Assembly (NCBI RefSeq): GCF_000470775.1
Contig: NC_022438.1
Coordinates: 496,001-560,000 of the forward strand
DNA: 64,000 nucleotides
Direction: 5' to 3'
Source: Leifsonia xyli subsp. cynodontis DSM 46306
GTDB lineage: Bacteria; Actinomycetota; Actinomycetes; Actinomycetales; Microbacteriaceae
Shown here: positions 20,979 to 30,628 of the stretch, piece by piece
How the letters are laid out: each line of letters starts with the position of its first letter
Numbering within the stretch: the stretch's first letter is position 1
Made by a program: the position numbers and the translations under genes
Notes under the pieces: model-generated
Database searches by the model: none
The model's input: only the letters and a program-made list of their open reading frames with translations
Told to the model about the DNA's origin: nothing

Positions 20979-22602
20979 CACCGATCCCGCACTCTCGGAC
21001 CGTGGGGAGGCTGCCGGCTCCGCGAACCCGAGCGGCCCCCTCCTCGTCATCGACTTCGGTGCGCAGTACGCGCAGCTGATCGCCCGCCGCGTGCGGGAGG
21101 CGAACGTCTACTCCGAGATCGTGCCGCACACCGTCACGGCTGCCGAAATCGCCGCCAAACGCCCTGCGGGCATCATCCTCTCCGGCGGGCCGTCCAGCGT
21201 CTACGAGGAGGGCGCGCCCCGTCTGGACGAGGGCATCTTCGAACTCGGCGTTCCGGTGCTCGGCATCTGCTACGGCTTTCAGGTCATGGCGGCCGCGCTC
21301 GGCGGCGAGGTCGCGAAGACCGGCCATCGCGAGTACGGCTCCACGGCGGTGCGCGTCTCCGCGGACGCCGGGAGCGGAGCGGGCTTTCTGCTGGACGGCC
21401 AGCCGGGCGAGCAGACCGCGTGGATGTCGCACGGCGACTCGGTCTCCCGGGCGCCCGAGGGCTTCGACGTCCTCGCTTCCACGGACGACACCCCGGTCGC
21501 CGCGTTCGCGAACGACGGGCGGAAGCTCTACGGCGTCCAGTGGCATCCCGAGGTCAAGCACTCGGAGCACGGTCAGGCGGTGCTCGAGAACTTCCTGCAC
21601 CGTGCCGCGGGCATCCCGGCCGAGTGGAACTCCGGCAATGTCATCTCCGACCAGATCGCCGCGATCCGCGCCCAGGTCGGCTCCGGCCGCGTGCTGTGCG
21701 CCCTGTCCGGCGGAGTGGACTCCGCGGTCGCCGCAGCGCTCGTCCACAAGGCCATCGGCGACCAGCTCGTGTGCGTGTTCGTGGATCACGGCCTTCTCCG
21801 CCAGGACGAGGCGCGGCAGGTCCAGGAGGACTACGTCTCGGCGACCGGCGTCCGGCTCATCACGGTGGACGCGGAGGAGCAGTTCCTCGCCGCGCTGGAG
21901 AGCGTGAGCGACCCCGAGGCCAAGCGCAAGATCATCGGCCGCGAGTTCATCCGCGTTTTCGAGCGGGCTCAGGCCGATCTCATCGCCGAAGCCGCGAGCG
22001 AAGGCGACCCGATCCGCTTCCTCGTGCAGGGCACGCTCTATCCGGATGTGGTGGAGTCGGGCGGTGGCGCGGGAGCCGCGAACATCAAGAGCCACCACAA
22101 TGTGGGCGGCCTGCCGGAGGACCTGCAGTTCGAGCTCGTGGAGCCTCTGCGCACGCTCTTCAAAGACGAGGTCCGCGCCATCGGCCGCGAGCTCGGTCTG
22201 CCCGAGGTCATCGTCGGCCGCCAGCCTTTCCCGGGGCCGGGGCTGGGCATCCGCATCGTAGGCGAGGTGACGCGCGAGCGTCTCGACCTGCTGCGCGACG
22301 CGGACGCCATCGTTCGCGCAGAGCTGACCGCTGCCGGTCTCGACAGTGAGATCTGGCAGTGCCCCGTCGTGCTGCTGGCGGACGTGCGCTCGGTTGGCGT
22401 GCAGGGCGACGGGCGCACCTACGGCCACCCGATCGTGCTGCGCCCCGTCTCCAGCGAGGACGCGATGACCGCCGACTGGACCCGTCTGCCCTCCGATCTG
22501 CTCGCGAAGATCTCCAACCGCATCACCAACGAGGTGGACGGGGTCAACCGCGTGGTCCTCGACGTCACCTCGAAGCCGCCGGGAACGATCGAGTGGGAGT
22601 GA
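20974..22602 (+). CDS. guaA: GMP synthase (glutamine-hydrolysing)
   Basis: Aminates XMP to GMP using glutamine and ATP. It has 542 residues. The class I glutaminase domain holds the Cys in [10 protein letters not shown] (near residue 98) and WHPEVKHSE. The ATP pyrophosphatase domain starts at [16 protein letters not shown], and the C-terminal dimerisation part ends [17 protein letters not shown]. The start is unusual: GGAGG is followed six bases later by ATT AGC ACC, where an ATG would be expected. GTG 20944 in the same frame is the alternative but lies far inside the upstream gene. Confidence 0.9.
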   Translation: MSTDPALSDRGEAAGSANPSGPLLVIDFGAQYAQLIARRVREANVYSEIVPHTVTAAEIAAKRPAGIILSGGPSSVYEEGAPRLDEGIFELGVPVLGICYGFQVMAAALGGEVAKTGHREYGSTAVRVSADAGSGAGFLLDGQPGEQTAWMSHGDSVSRAPEGFDVLASTDDTPVAAFANDGRKLYGVQWHPEVKHSEHGQAVLENFLHRAAGIPAEWNSGNVISDQIAAIRAQVGSGRVLCALSGGVDSAVAAALVHKAIGDQLVCVFVDHGLLRQDEARQVQEDYVSATGVRLITVDAEEQFLAALESVSDPEAKRKIIGREFIRVFERAQADLIAEAASEGDPIRFLVQGTLYPDVVESGGGAGAANIKSHHNVGGLPEDLQFELVEPLRTLFKDEVRAIGRELGLPEVIVGRQPFPGPGLGIRIVGEVTRERLDLLRDADAIVRAELTAAGLDSEIWQCPVVLLADVRSVGVQGDGRTYGHPIVLRPVSSEDAMTADWTRLPSDLLAKISNRITNEVDGVNRVVLDVTSKPPGTIEWE

Positions 22603-22633
22603 CCTCCCGCTGAGGCGAGACCCTCGCGCACGA

Positions 22634-22666
22634 AGGCCCGGGATGCTGTGGAAGCATCCCGGGCCT
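22634..22666. terminator. Bidirectional hairpin terminator between guaA and the Bax1-I gene
   Basis: A perfect 14-bp stem (22634-22647 with 22653-22666) around a 5-base loop, lying between two convergent genes. Outer bases (cgaa/ttcg) extend the pairing with one mismatch. It can serve both strands. Confidence 0.8.
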
Positions 22667-22684
22667 CTTCGTGCGCGGCGGCGT

Positions 22685-23491
22685 CTAGTTGCGCGAGATC
22701 GCGAGGAGTCGCAGGATCTCGAGGTACAGCCAGATGACCGTGACCATGATGCCGAACGCGCCGGACCAGCCGTAGATGCGCGGAGCACGGTTCCGGACGC
22801 CGCGCTGGATGAAGTCGAAGTCGAGCACGAGCGAGTAGGCGCCCATGATGACGACGACGACACCGAGGAGGATGCCGAGCGGGATGCCGAAGAGCCTGAC
22901 ATCGGTGCTCAGGTCGAAGGCGCTGTTCGTGACACCGGTCCACATCAGCACGACGTTGATGAGCGAGTAGGCCAGGTACCCGAACATCGCGATCATGAAG
23001 ACCTTGGTCGCCTTCTTCGATGCGCGGATCTTGCCCGAGGCGAAGAGCGCGAGCGTCACGCCGACCACCGCGATCGTCCCGATGACCGCCTGAATGACGA
23101 TGCCCGGCAAGTTCGTCTCGAAGATCATCGAGATCGCGCCGACGAAGACGCCCTGCACACCGGCGTAGCTGAGGATGAGTGCGGGCGACGGCTTCTTCTT
23201 GAAGATGTTGACCAGCGCGAGCATGAATCCGATCAGAGCCGCCGGCAGCGCCAGAGCGGGAACCAGCCAGCCGACGACCGCCCCCACGACCAGCAGGCCG
23301 AACGAGGCCGCCGTCTTGTGAATCGTGTCTTCGACGGTCATGCGGTCGGTGTCGAGGGCCGTCGCGGACGGCGCCTGGTACAGCTGCTCGAGGTTCTCGG
23401 CGTTCACCCCTCCGGCGGTCGCTGTCGCCGCGGCCGTGCCGTTGGTGCTGAAAGCCGGGTTGTTCGAGAAGGCCGGATTGGTGAGTGCCAT
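22685..23491 (-). CDS. Bax inhibitor-1/YccA family membrane protein
   Basis: A 268-residue integral membrane protein with seven predicted helices after a soluble N-terminus of about 60 residues. Its last segments, YSLVLDFDFIQRGVRNRAP followed by a hydrophobic helix, match the actinobacterial DUF4870/Bax1-I type, in which the Asp residues are conserved. The bacterial family is linked to calcium leak in studied members; the role here is not known. ATG 23491 is the start. It is convergent with guaA. Confidence 0.85.
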   Translation of the reverse strand: MALTNPAFSNNPAFSTNGTAAATATAGGVNAENLEQLYQAPSATALDTDRMTVEDTIHKTAASFGLLVVGAVVGWLVPALALPAALIGFMLALVNIFKKKPSPALILSYAGVQGVFVGAISMIFETNLPGIVIQAVIGTIAVVGVTLALFASGKIRASKKATKVFMIAMFGYLAYSLINVVLMWTGVTNSAFDLSTDVRLFGIPLGILLGVVVVIMGAYSLVLDFDFIQRGVRNRAPRIYGWSGAFGIMVTVIWLYLEILRLLAISRN

Positions 23492-23518
23492 GCATTCCTC
23501 GCTTGCTCGGGGGATCGC

Positions 23519-24067
23519 TCAGGATCCCTGTCCATCAAACTTAGCTTGTTGGTCTCTGTGAGGTCTGGCAGATTGCCATGAATCGGCCACACGTGCGATG
23601 AGACGGGCGAGCCAGGTCGCGCCGATGACGGCCAGCGACATCGTCAGAATGACGATCCAGCCTTGTTCGTAGTCGCTCACGACAAGCGGCAGGACGAGAC
23701 TCGTAGCCACCGGCATCGCGAGGGCCGCGTATGACGGCACAGGCCGTATCCGCACCAGCAGCCACGCTGCGAGCAGAACGGCATAGCACCACGCGAACTG
23801 GGACCCTCCGAGCATCAGCCAGCTGAATCCGAGCACGGGGAGCGGGACGGCCGCACGGCGTCCGAGGGTGGTGGGGAGAACGGCCCAGCCGGCGGGCTGG
23901 AGGAGGGAGCCTGCCAGGAGGAAAGGCAGACTGTAGGCCGTCGTGGCGAGGATGCAGGCGGAGCCGATCGTGATCAGCGCGATGCCGGCGACGAGCCGCG
24001 GGCGGTAGGCTCCCCAGCGCAAGGGGAGCAGAGAAGCGGGTTCGCGCCAGATGCCGGATGCGGGCAC
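23519..24067 (-). CDS. Hypothetical membrane protein (182 aa)
   Basis: Not recognised. Five hydrophobic stretches suggest a polytopic membrane protein: GIALITIGSACILATTAY, PFLLAGSLLQPAGWAVL, GFSWLMLGGSQFAWCYAVLLAAWLL, YAALAMPVATSLVLPLVVS and WIVILTMSLAVIGATWLARLIA. The tail is hydrophilic. It is divergent from the phosphodiesterase gene, with 63 bp between. No motif suggests a function. Confidence 0.6.
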   Translation of the reverse strand: MPASGIWREPASLLPLRWGAYRPRLVAGIALITIGSACILATTAYSLPFLLAGSLLQPAGWAVLPTTLGRRAAVPLPVLGFSWLMLGGSQFAWCYAVLLAAWLLVRIRPVPSYAALAMPVATSLVLPLVVSDYEQGWIVILTMSLAVIGATWLARLIARVADSWQSARPHRDQQAKFDGQGS

Positions 24068-24130
24068 GGCACGATTCTGTCACCGGGAGCGCTGCCGGGA
24101 CAGCCCCTGCCTGCAGTCTAGGATCGCCAC

Positions 24131-25198
24131 ATGCCTGCCCACCGGAGCCCCCTCGTCATCGGCCACCGCGGCGCGCCGGGGTATCGGCCGGAGCACACCG
24201 CGGCCGCCTACGAACTGGCTTTCGAGCTGGGCACGGACGCGGTCGAACCCGATATCGTCGCGACCCGGGACGGGGTTCTGGTCCTCCGGCACGAGAACGA
24301 GCTCTCGGGCACCACGAACGTCGCCGAGCATCCCGAGTTCGCCGCACGCCGGACCACCAAGGAGGTCGACGGCGTCCCGCTCACCGGCTGGTTCGCCGAG
24401 GACTTCACCTGGGCGGAGCTCTCGGGGCTGCGCTCGCGTGAGCGCATCCCGTCGCTCCGGCAGGGGAGCGCGACCTTCGACGACCGGTATCCGCTGCTGC
24501 GGCTCGCCGACCTGCTCGACCTCATCGACCGCGCCTCCGACGCCGCGGGGCATCAGCTCGGGATGGTCGCCGAGCTCAAGCACGCCACCTACTTTGAGGC
24601 TGCCGGGCTCCCGCTGGACGAACTGTTCGCCGCCGAGCTGGCCGCCGCCGGATGGTCGGAGCATCCGGGGCTCATCGTGGAGAGCTTCGAGCGCACGGTG
24701 CTGACTCGGCTGTACGAGCGCGGTTTCCGCGGCAAGCGGGTCTACCTGGTCGACTCCGACGGCGCTCCGGCCGATCGCGTCGCGGCGATGGGGACGGACG
24801 CGCCCGGCTATTCCAGCGACCTCGCCCCGCGCGGTCTCTACGCGCTGAGCAGCGCCCCTGCCCTGGCCGAGCGGGTCGACGGGATCAGCGTCGGCACCGA
24901 GCTCATCCTCCGCGCCGGTTCTGTCTCTCTCGGGCTGTTCGGAGAGGACGAGGGCGGGACCGACATCGGCTCGGTCACCTCCGATCTGGTCGACCTCGCA
25001 CACTTGGCGGGCCTCTCGGTCTACTGCTGGACACTGCGGCCGGAGAACGGGATGCTCCCCGAACCGTTCCGCGGGCCGGGCCGGTCCGAGGAGTGGGGCG
25101 ACTGGCGGCGGCTGTACACCGTCCTGTTGCGCTCGGGTGTGGACGGGGTCTTCGCCGATCATCCCGACCTCGCCGTCGCCGTTCGCGACGGACGGTGA
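24131..25198 (+). CDS. Glycerophosphodiester phosphodiesterase
   Basis: Hydrolyses glycerophosphodiesters to glycerol-3-phosphate and an alcohol. It has 355 residues in a TIM-barrel GDPD fold. The catalytic start block LVIGHRGAPGYRPEHT contains the HRG...PEHT signature. DAVEPDIVATRDGVLVLRHE holds the metal-binding Glu/Asp, and VAELKH a further one. No signal peptide is visible, so it is probably cytoplasmic. Its product could enter glycolysis through GlpD. Confidence 0.9.
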   Translation: MPAHRSPLVIGHRGAPGYRPEHTAAAYELAFELGTDAVEPDIVATRDGVLVLRHENELSGTTNVAEHPEFAARRTTKEVDGVPLTGWFAEDFTWAELSGLRSRERIPSLRQGSATFDDRYPLLRLADLLDLIDRASDAAGHQLGMVAELKHATYFEAAGLPLDELFAAELAAAGWSEHPGLIVESFERTVLTRLYERGFRGKRVYLVDSDGAPADRVAAMGTDAPGYSSDLAPRGLYALSSAPALAERVDGISVGTELILRAGSVSLGLFGEDEGGTDIGSVTSDLVDLAHLAGLSVYCWTLRPENGMLPEPFRGPGRSEEWGDWRRLYTVLLRSGVDGVFADHPDLAVAVRDGR

Positions 25199-25240
25199 CC
25201 CGGAGCGACGCCTCCCGCCCGGAATGACGGTGGAGGCGGC

Positions 25241-25246
25241 TAAAAT
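25241..25246 (+). promoter_or_regulatory. Likely -10 element for pcrA
   Basis: TAAAAT stands out in GC-rich sequence 10 bp before the ATG at 25257. No Shine-Dalgarno sequence is visible between them, which fits a leaderless transcript. A -35 is not evident. Confidence 0.45.
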
Positions 25247-25256
25247 CGTCAGCGAT

Positions 25257-27773
25257 ATGACGAGCCTCCCCGATGCCCCTTCCCCCTCCGCCGTTCCGAT
25301 CGTCCTGGACGGGTGGGAGGGCGACCGCCGGTCCGCCGTCGGCACCGGCGCGGCCGATGCGGACGGGGCTCCGGGCGCAGCCTGGCTGAATGCGAGCCAG
25401 CGGCTGTTCGACGGTTTGAACCCCCAGCAGCGCATCGCGGCGGAGTATCGCGGCCAGGCGCTTCTCATCGTCGCGGGAGCGGGGTCCGGCAAGACGAGCG
25501 TCCTCACCCGGCGCATCGCCGGCCTGATCGAGAGCCGGGAGGCGTGGCCGAGCGAGATCCTCGCGATCACGTTCACCAACAAAGCGGCGAACGAGATGCG
25601 CGAGCGCGTCGAGCAGCTGCTGGGCGGGCGAGCGCAGGGGATGTGGATCTCCACGTTCCACTCGGCGTGCGTGCGCATCCTCCGCCGCGAGGCCGAGACC
25701 ATCGGCAAGACCCAGAGCTTCACCATCTACGATTCCGGCGACAGTCGCGCGCTGCTGAAACGCATCATCAAGGAGCTGAGCGCCGACGCCCTCGGCGTCA
25801 CCGTCGCGAGCGCCGGCGGCCGGATCTCCAAGCTCAAGAACGAACTCACCGACCTCGAGACCTTCGCCCGCACCGCCGATCTGAGCGACCCGAAAGAGGT
25901 GATGTTCGTCGAGATCTTCCGCCAGTACACACGGGAGCTGCGGCGCGCCAATGCGTTCGATTTCGATGACCTCATCGTCGAGACGGTCTTCCTCTTCCGT
26001 GCCTTCCCGAAGGTCGCGGCGCTCTACCAGTCCCGGTTCCGGCACATCCTGGTGGACGAGTACCAGGACACGAATCACGCGCAGTACGCGCTCATCCGTG
26101 AGCTGACCATGCCGATCGCCGCCGATATCGCGGACGAACTGGAAGCGAACGGCCGCGCCATCGGCAAGCTGCGGGACGCCGTCGGCGTCGTCCCGAGCGC
26201 GTCGCTCACCGTCGTCGGCGACTCCGACCAGTCCATCTACGCCTTCCGCGGTGCGGACATCCGCAACATCGTGGAGTTCGAGCGCGACTTCCCCGGGGCC
26301 AGGGTCGTCCTGCTGGAGCAGAACTACCGGTCCACGCAGAACATCCTGAGCGCCGCGAACGCCGTCATCGCCAACAACTTCGACCGCAAGGACAAGAAGC
26401 TGTGGACCGCCGTCGGCGACGGCGAGAAGATCGTCGGGTACACGGGATACTCCGGCCACGATGAGGCGCAGTTCGTCGCAGACGAGATCGAGAGGCTGCA
26501 CTCCGGCGGGATGGACTACAAAGACATCGCCGTCTTCTACCGCACCAACGCCCAGACGCGAGCGCTGGAGGAGATCTTCATCCGTTCGGCCCTGCCCTAC
26601 AGAGTCATGGGCGGCACGAAGTTCTACGAGCGCGCGGAGATCAAGGATGCGATGGGGTATCTCATCGCCGTCGCCAACCCGGCCGATATGCTCGCTCTGC
26701 GCCGCATCCTGAACACCCCGAAGCGCGGCATCGGACCGGCCACCGAGACCCAGCTCGCCAGTTATGCCGACGACAACGGGATCGCGTTCCGCGATGCCAT
26801 GCGCGACGCCGGTTCGCTCGGGCTCGGTCCCAAGGTGACCGGCGCCATCCTGCAGCTGTCGGCTTTGCTGGACGACGCGACCGCCAAGGCCGACCCAGCG
26901 AATCCCGCGGGAGTCGCGCCGGTGCCCGACATTCTGACCTTCCTGCTCGACGGCAGCGGGTACCTCGACGTGCTGCGCAACAGCCGCGACCCGCAGGACG
27001 AAGCGCGTGCGGAGAACGTGGAGGAGCTCGTGGCCGTGACGCGCGAGTTCGTGCGCAACAACCCGGACGGGACGCTGGTCGACTTCCTCACCGAGGTCTC
27101 CCTCGTGGCCGCAGCCGATGAGATCGACGACTCCAGCGGGTCCGTCTCACTCATGACGCTGCACACCGCCAAGGGCCTCGAATACGATGCCGTGTTCCTC
27201 ACCGGCATCGAGGAGGATCTGCTTCCCCACCGGATGTCCGCGAACGAGCCGGGCGGCCCGGCGGAGGAGCGGCGCTTGTTCTACGTGGGCATCACCCGCG
27301 CGAAGAAGCGTCTGTTCCTGTCGCTGGCGATGACACGCGCGCAGTTCGGCGAGACCGCCGTGGCGATGCCGAGTCGTTACCTGCAAGAGATCCCCTCCGA
27401 TCTGATCGACTGGCGGCAGTCGCCTGGCGCCGCGAACGGCCGTGGCGGGTCGCAGTCGCGTGCGCTCAACGCGCGCCGTCTGGGGCTCGGCTCCGGGGGC
27501 ACGGCCGGGCGCTGGAACGAGAGTTTCCCGGTCGGCGGCTCGGGCGTCCCGGAGCGGCCGAAGGCGGAATGGCCGAACCGGGTCACCGGCAAGGTTCGCG
27601 ACAACGGCGACCTTGTGCTGGCGCCGGGCGACCGCATTCGCCACTCCGACTTCGGCGAGGGCCGCGTGACCACCGTGACCGGCGAGGGAGCGAAGCGCGT
27701 CGCGCACGTCCAGTTCGAGAAGGCGGGCGCGAAGAAACTCCTCATCAAGATCGCCCCGATCGAGAAACTGTGA
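25257..27773 (+). CDS. pcrA: ATP-dependent DNA helicase PcrA/UvrD type
   Basis: A superfamily 1A 3'-5' helicase acting in DNA repair and removal of stalled complexes. It has 838 residues. Motifs in order: IVAGAGSGKTSVLTRRIAG (I), ITFTNKAANEMRERV (Ia), LVDEYQDTNHAQY (II), VVGDSDQSIYAFRGAD (III), LEQNYRST (IV), SLMTLHTAKGLEYDAVF (V) and RRLFYVGITRAKKRLFL (VI). The C-terminal GDRIRHSDFGEGRVTTV region is the Tudor-like RNA-polymerase-binding domain of PcrA. The start is ATG 25257; an in-frame ATG at 25224 is possible. Confidence 0.95.
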   Translation: MTSLPDAPSPSAVPIVLDGWEGDRRSAVGTGAADADGAPGAAWLNASQRLFDGLNPQQRIAAEYRGQALLIVAGAGSGKTSVLTRRIAGLIESREAWPSEILAITFTNKAANEMRERVEQLLGGRAQGMWISTFHSACVRILRREAETIGKTQSFTIYDSGDSRALLKRIIKELSADALGVTVASAGGRISKLKNELTDLETFARTADLSDPKEVMFVEIFRQYTRELRRANAFDFDDLIVETVFLFRAFPKVAALYQSRFRHILVDEYQDTNHAQYALIRELTMPIAADIADELEANGRAIGKLRDAVGVVPSASLTVVGDSDQSIYAFRGADIRNIVEFERDFPGARVVLLEQNYRSTQNILSAANAVIANNFDRKDKKLWTAVGDGEKIVGYTGYSGHDEAQFVADEIERLHSGGMDYKDIAVFYRTNAQTRALEEIFIRSALPYRVMGGTKFYERAEIKDAMGYLIAVANPADMLALRRILNTPKRGIGPATETQLASYADDNGIAFRDAMRDAGSLGLGPKVTGAILQLSALLDDATAKADPANPAGVAPVPDILTFLLDGSGYLDVLRNSRDPQDEARAENVEELVAVTREFVRNNPDGTLVDFLTEVSLVAAADEIDDSSGSVSLMTLHTAKGLEYDAVFLTGIEEDLLPHRMSANEPGGPAEERRLFYVGITRAKKRLFLSLAMTRAQFGETAVAMPSRYLQEIPSDLIDWRQSPGAANGRGGSQSRALNARRLGLGSGGTAGRWNESFPVGGSGVPERPKAEWPNRVTGKVRDNGDLVLAPGDRIRHSDFGEGRVTTVTGEGAKRVAHVQFEKAGAKKLLIKIAPIEKL

Positions 27774-27834
27774 GGTCGTTCGGACGGGTCTCGACGGACG
27801 AGGCCGGTGTCCGCGCCGTGTCCGCGGCTCCGGC

Positions 27835-28878
27835 TTAGCGCTCCGGCCGCAGGGAGCCGCTCGTGCCCAAGCGGCTGGTTCCGGTGCCCGTTCCGGTCTC
27901 TGCGTCCGTGTCGGGAGGGCTGCCGCTCGCCGTGTCGCCGGCGTTCCTGTTTCCGTCGCCGCTCATCGCGCCGGTGCTGTCGCCGCTGCCGGTGCTCTCG
28001 GCTCTCTCGCCGCTGCCGGCGCTGCCGCTGTGCACCCGGTCCGCTTCCGGGGTGGGCGGGGTACTCGTGTTCGACGCGTTCGCCATCGACTCCCGCAACC
28101 GCCGCAGGAAGAGGTCGCGGGGGCGGTGGCGGAGCCGGGTGGGCAGAAGCGGGTAGACCGACGCGATCCACCGCAGCTGTCGCTGGAAGCGGCGCTCCCG
28201 GCGCGCGTCCCACGGCAGGCCGAACTGTCGGCGGACATCCGCCGGGAGCAGCCCCGTCGTCAGGAGACGTGTGGCGGGCAGGGCCGGTCGCAACCAGGCC
28301 GGGACATCGCTCGGGGAGAGTAACTGGCGTGCGACGGCCCGGGCGCCGTCGGACACTCGGAGACTGCCGAGCGACTCCGCCCAATACGCATCGAAGGCCG
28401 CTGAGTCTCGCGGCCACACATCGGGATGTGCCTGTAGCATCCGGTCGCGCGAGCGGATCTGCTGGTAAACCTGCTCCCGCTCCGCCGGGCAGAGCGGGCC
28501 GAAAACGCACTCGTGGAGGTCGATCATCGTGTGGTGGAGCGTCGCGGCGACCCAGAGCTGGAGGGAGACGTCGTACGCGCTGTAGGCGGGCTGACCTTCG
28601 CTCGCTGGCGCGTGAACCGGAGCATGCGCCTGGTTCACTCGGCGGCGCGCCTCCGCATACTCCTCCGGTGTTCCGAACGCCGCGGCGTACACGAACATCA
28701 TGGTCCCGTGGAAGCGGTCCATCGCCCGCGTCGCGAAGTCGCTGTGCTCCACGACTCCCCGCCCGACGGCCGGATGAGCGATTTGCAGCAGGAGCGCCCG
28801 CCCGCCGCCCGCGAGCGCGAGCGCTTCGGACGCGATCTGTTCTAACGTGGTCTCCCCGACCTTGCTGCGCACCCGCAC
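27835..28878 (-). CDS. Oxygenase MpaB family protein (DUF2236)
   Basis: A 347-residue protein of the MpaB/latex-clearing-protein-like DUF2236 family, presumed heme-binding oxygenases. Family motifs are LLLQIAHPAVGRGVVEHSDF near the N-terminus, followed by FHGTMMFVYAAAFGTPEE and LQLWVAATLHHTMIDLHE, which carry the conserved His residues. The final 80 residues are low-complexity (Ser, Gly, Thr, Glu) with no recognisable domain. The substrate is unknown. Confidence 0.8.
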   Translation of the reverse strand: MRVRSKVGETTLEQIASEALALAGGGRALLLQIAHPAVGRGVVEHSDFATRAMDRFHGTMMFVYAAAFGTPEEYAEARRRVNQAHAPVHAPASEGQPAYSAYDVSLQLWVAATLHHTMIDLHECVFGPLCPAEREQVYQQIRSRDRMLQAHPDVWPRDSAAFDAYWAESLGSLRVSDGARAVARQLLSPSDVPAWLRPALPATRLLTTGLLPADVRRQFGLPWDARRERRFQRQLRWIASVYPLLPTRLRHRPRDLFLRRLRESMANASNTSTPPTPEADRVHSGSAGSGERAESTGSGDSTGAMSGDGNRNAGDTASGSPPDTDAETGTGTGTSRLGTSGSLRPER

Positions 28879-28959
28879 ATCCTCCTCGTTCCGGCTGAGC
28901 TTCTGCAGGGAGTTCTGTGCCGCACGGGCGCTGACCGCGTGAGCCGGTCCGGGCGGCGG

Positions 28960-30394
28960 TCACGAGCGGTTCCGCGCTCGCCGGCGTCGCACGACGCTCG
29001 CCACAGCGAGCGCACCGAGGCCGGTCGCCAGCAGTCCGAGCGCGATCCCCGGTTCGGCTGTCGACACCGGGCCGCCCGTCGCCGCCAGGGTGGCGGGGCG
29101 GTCGGGCGCCGCGACGGGCGGCGGCGCGTGCGCGAACGTCACCTCGCTCGCGACGCCGAACGCGCTCTGCCACGGGAGTAGCCGTGCCCCGCCCTCGGCG
29201 TCGGGCGTCCGTGCGGCGTCGATTCGTTCCGTCCACACGTAGTACCCTGCTGCCGGCAGCTCGCAGTCCGGCGTCTCGTACCCGCCTGTGCCGGTGACGA
29301 CGGTCTCCACGGTGCAGACGGCAGGAGCGCCCTCGGGGGCGGAGGGCCCCGGCGCGATCGGCTCCGCGAAAGGTCCGTGGAGGGTGCTCTCGACCGTCGC
29401 CGTGACGGGAGCGAACCCGTCCTCGGACATCCAGACGCCCCAACTGGGCAGGAGACCCGCTCCGGTGGCGACACCGACGGTCAGGCGGTCCCTGATGGCC
29501 GCGCCAGGCGTTGCGGTCGCCGAACTGGTCACGGTGCTGACGACCGGCTGGAACGGCAGCGGTGACGGTCCCACACTCGACGCGCTCGCGGAAGCGGTGG
29601 CCGGGACCGCGACGAGGACAGCCTGGGCGTCGTCGCGGGGCACCGCCACCGTCAGCCGGTCGCCATACGGCAGGGCTCCGAGCATCGCGCTCATGCCGAC
29701 GGCGACGCTCGCGGAGGAACCGGACGGGACGATCGGGATGTCCGTCCCGGTCGGGATGTCGGCGCTCGCTCCGCCATTCAGGAAGGTCGCTTCTCGAGCG
29801 CCACACGGGCGGTGTGCGCTCCGGGCGGCAGGGTTTCCGGTCCGCTCAGCCGGTCGACTGTCAGCTCGACCCGCACACGGCCCGGCCTCCGCCAGCTCCA
29901 CGATCGCATCGGCGCGGACGGCCCTCGAGGCGAGGCTCGCCGACTCCTCTGCCATCGCGTGCGCCCGTGCCAGCACCGCGGCCGCGTCGGCGCCCGCTCC
30001 CGTGGCGAGCTGCTCGGCGCTGTGGTCTCCCATCCCGGCGACGAGCCAGGTGGCGATCTGCCCGGCCCCCGCGGTCAGCCGATCGCCGGTTCCCGCCCAG
30101 GACCGGGAGATATAGGCGAGCCGGGCCGACTGCTCGGGGGTGAACCAGCCGAGCGGGTGGCCGGTCGGACTGGGCTTCCCGGCGTTGAGGCAGAAGCCCT
30201 GTGCGCCGTCGTCGAGCCGGTAGGTGCCGAGCCACCAGCCTGTGGGGGAAAGGTATCCCGGCCCGTGGCCGATCCCGGCGAGCGGCTGGGTCGGCGGTGC
30301 CAGGACGACCGCTTGGAGGACGCAGAGGAGCGCTGCGGAGCACAGGGAGGCGAGTGCCGTGATGATGCGTGGTACGTGGTATGAGGTTCGTCAT
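28960..30394 (-). pseudogene. Thioester-domain (Cys-Gln) surface protein with LAxTG-type anchor, frameshifted
   Basis: The repaired product is a secreted wall-anchored protein: a signal peptide ([17 protein letters not shown]), a domain with GFCLNAGK and AGQIATWLVAG that resembles the Cys and Gln sites of thioester-forming adhesins, a beta-rich middle, then LAATGGP, a helix and RRRRAR, a sortase signal. Three shifts are visible. The start MTNLIPRT is out of frame with the signal peptide. A +1 insertion near 29883 throws the reading off, and the proper frame reads VRVELTVDRLSGPETLPPG. A 1-base loss near 29797 restores it at ATFLNGG. A compensated frame inside an otherwise good protein suggests decay. 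Confidence 0.65.
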
Positions 30395-30628
30395 GGCTCC
30401 CACACTCGACGGAGCGGGGAGATCGCGGCCGAGCGGAACGAGATCTGTGGAGAACTCGTGAAACGCGTCTGCCTGTGGGGAGAAGCCGTTTCGGGGAGCT
30501 CGGACGGACACGCTAAAGTTCTCAGTGGCGAATTCATCTTGGCGTCGAGCTATTCTCCCGCCGGAAGCCCAGGAGATATCGACCGGCGGCGCCAGGGGCG
30601 CGCCGGACAATCAGCGGATTGGATAACC

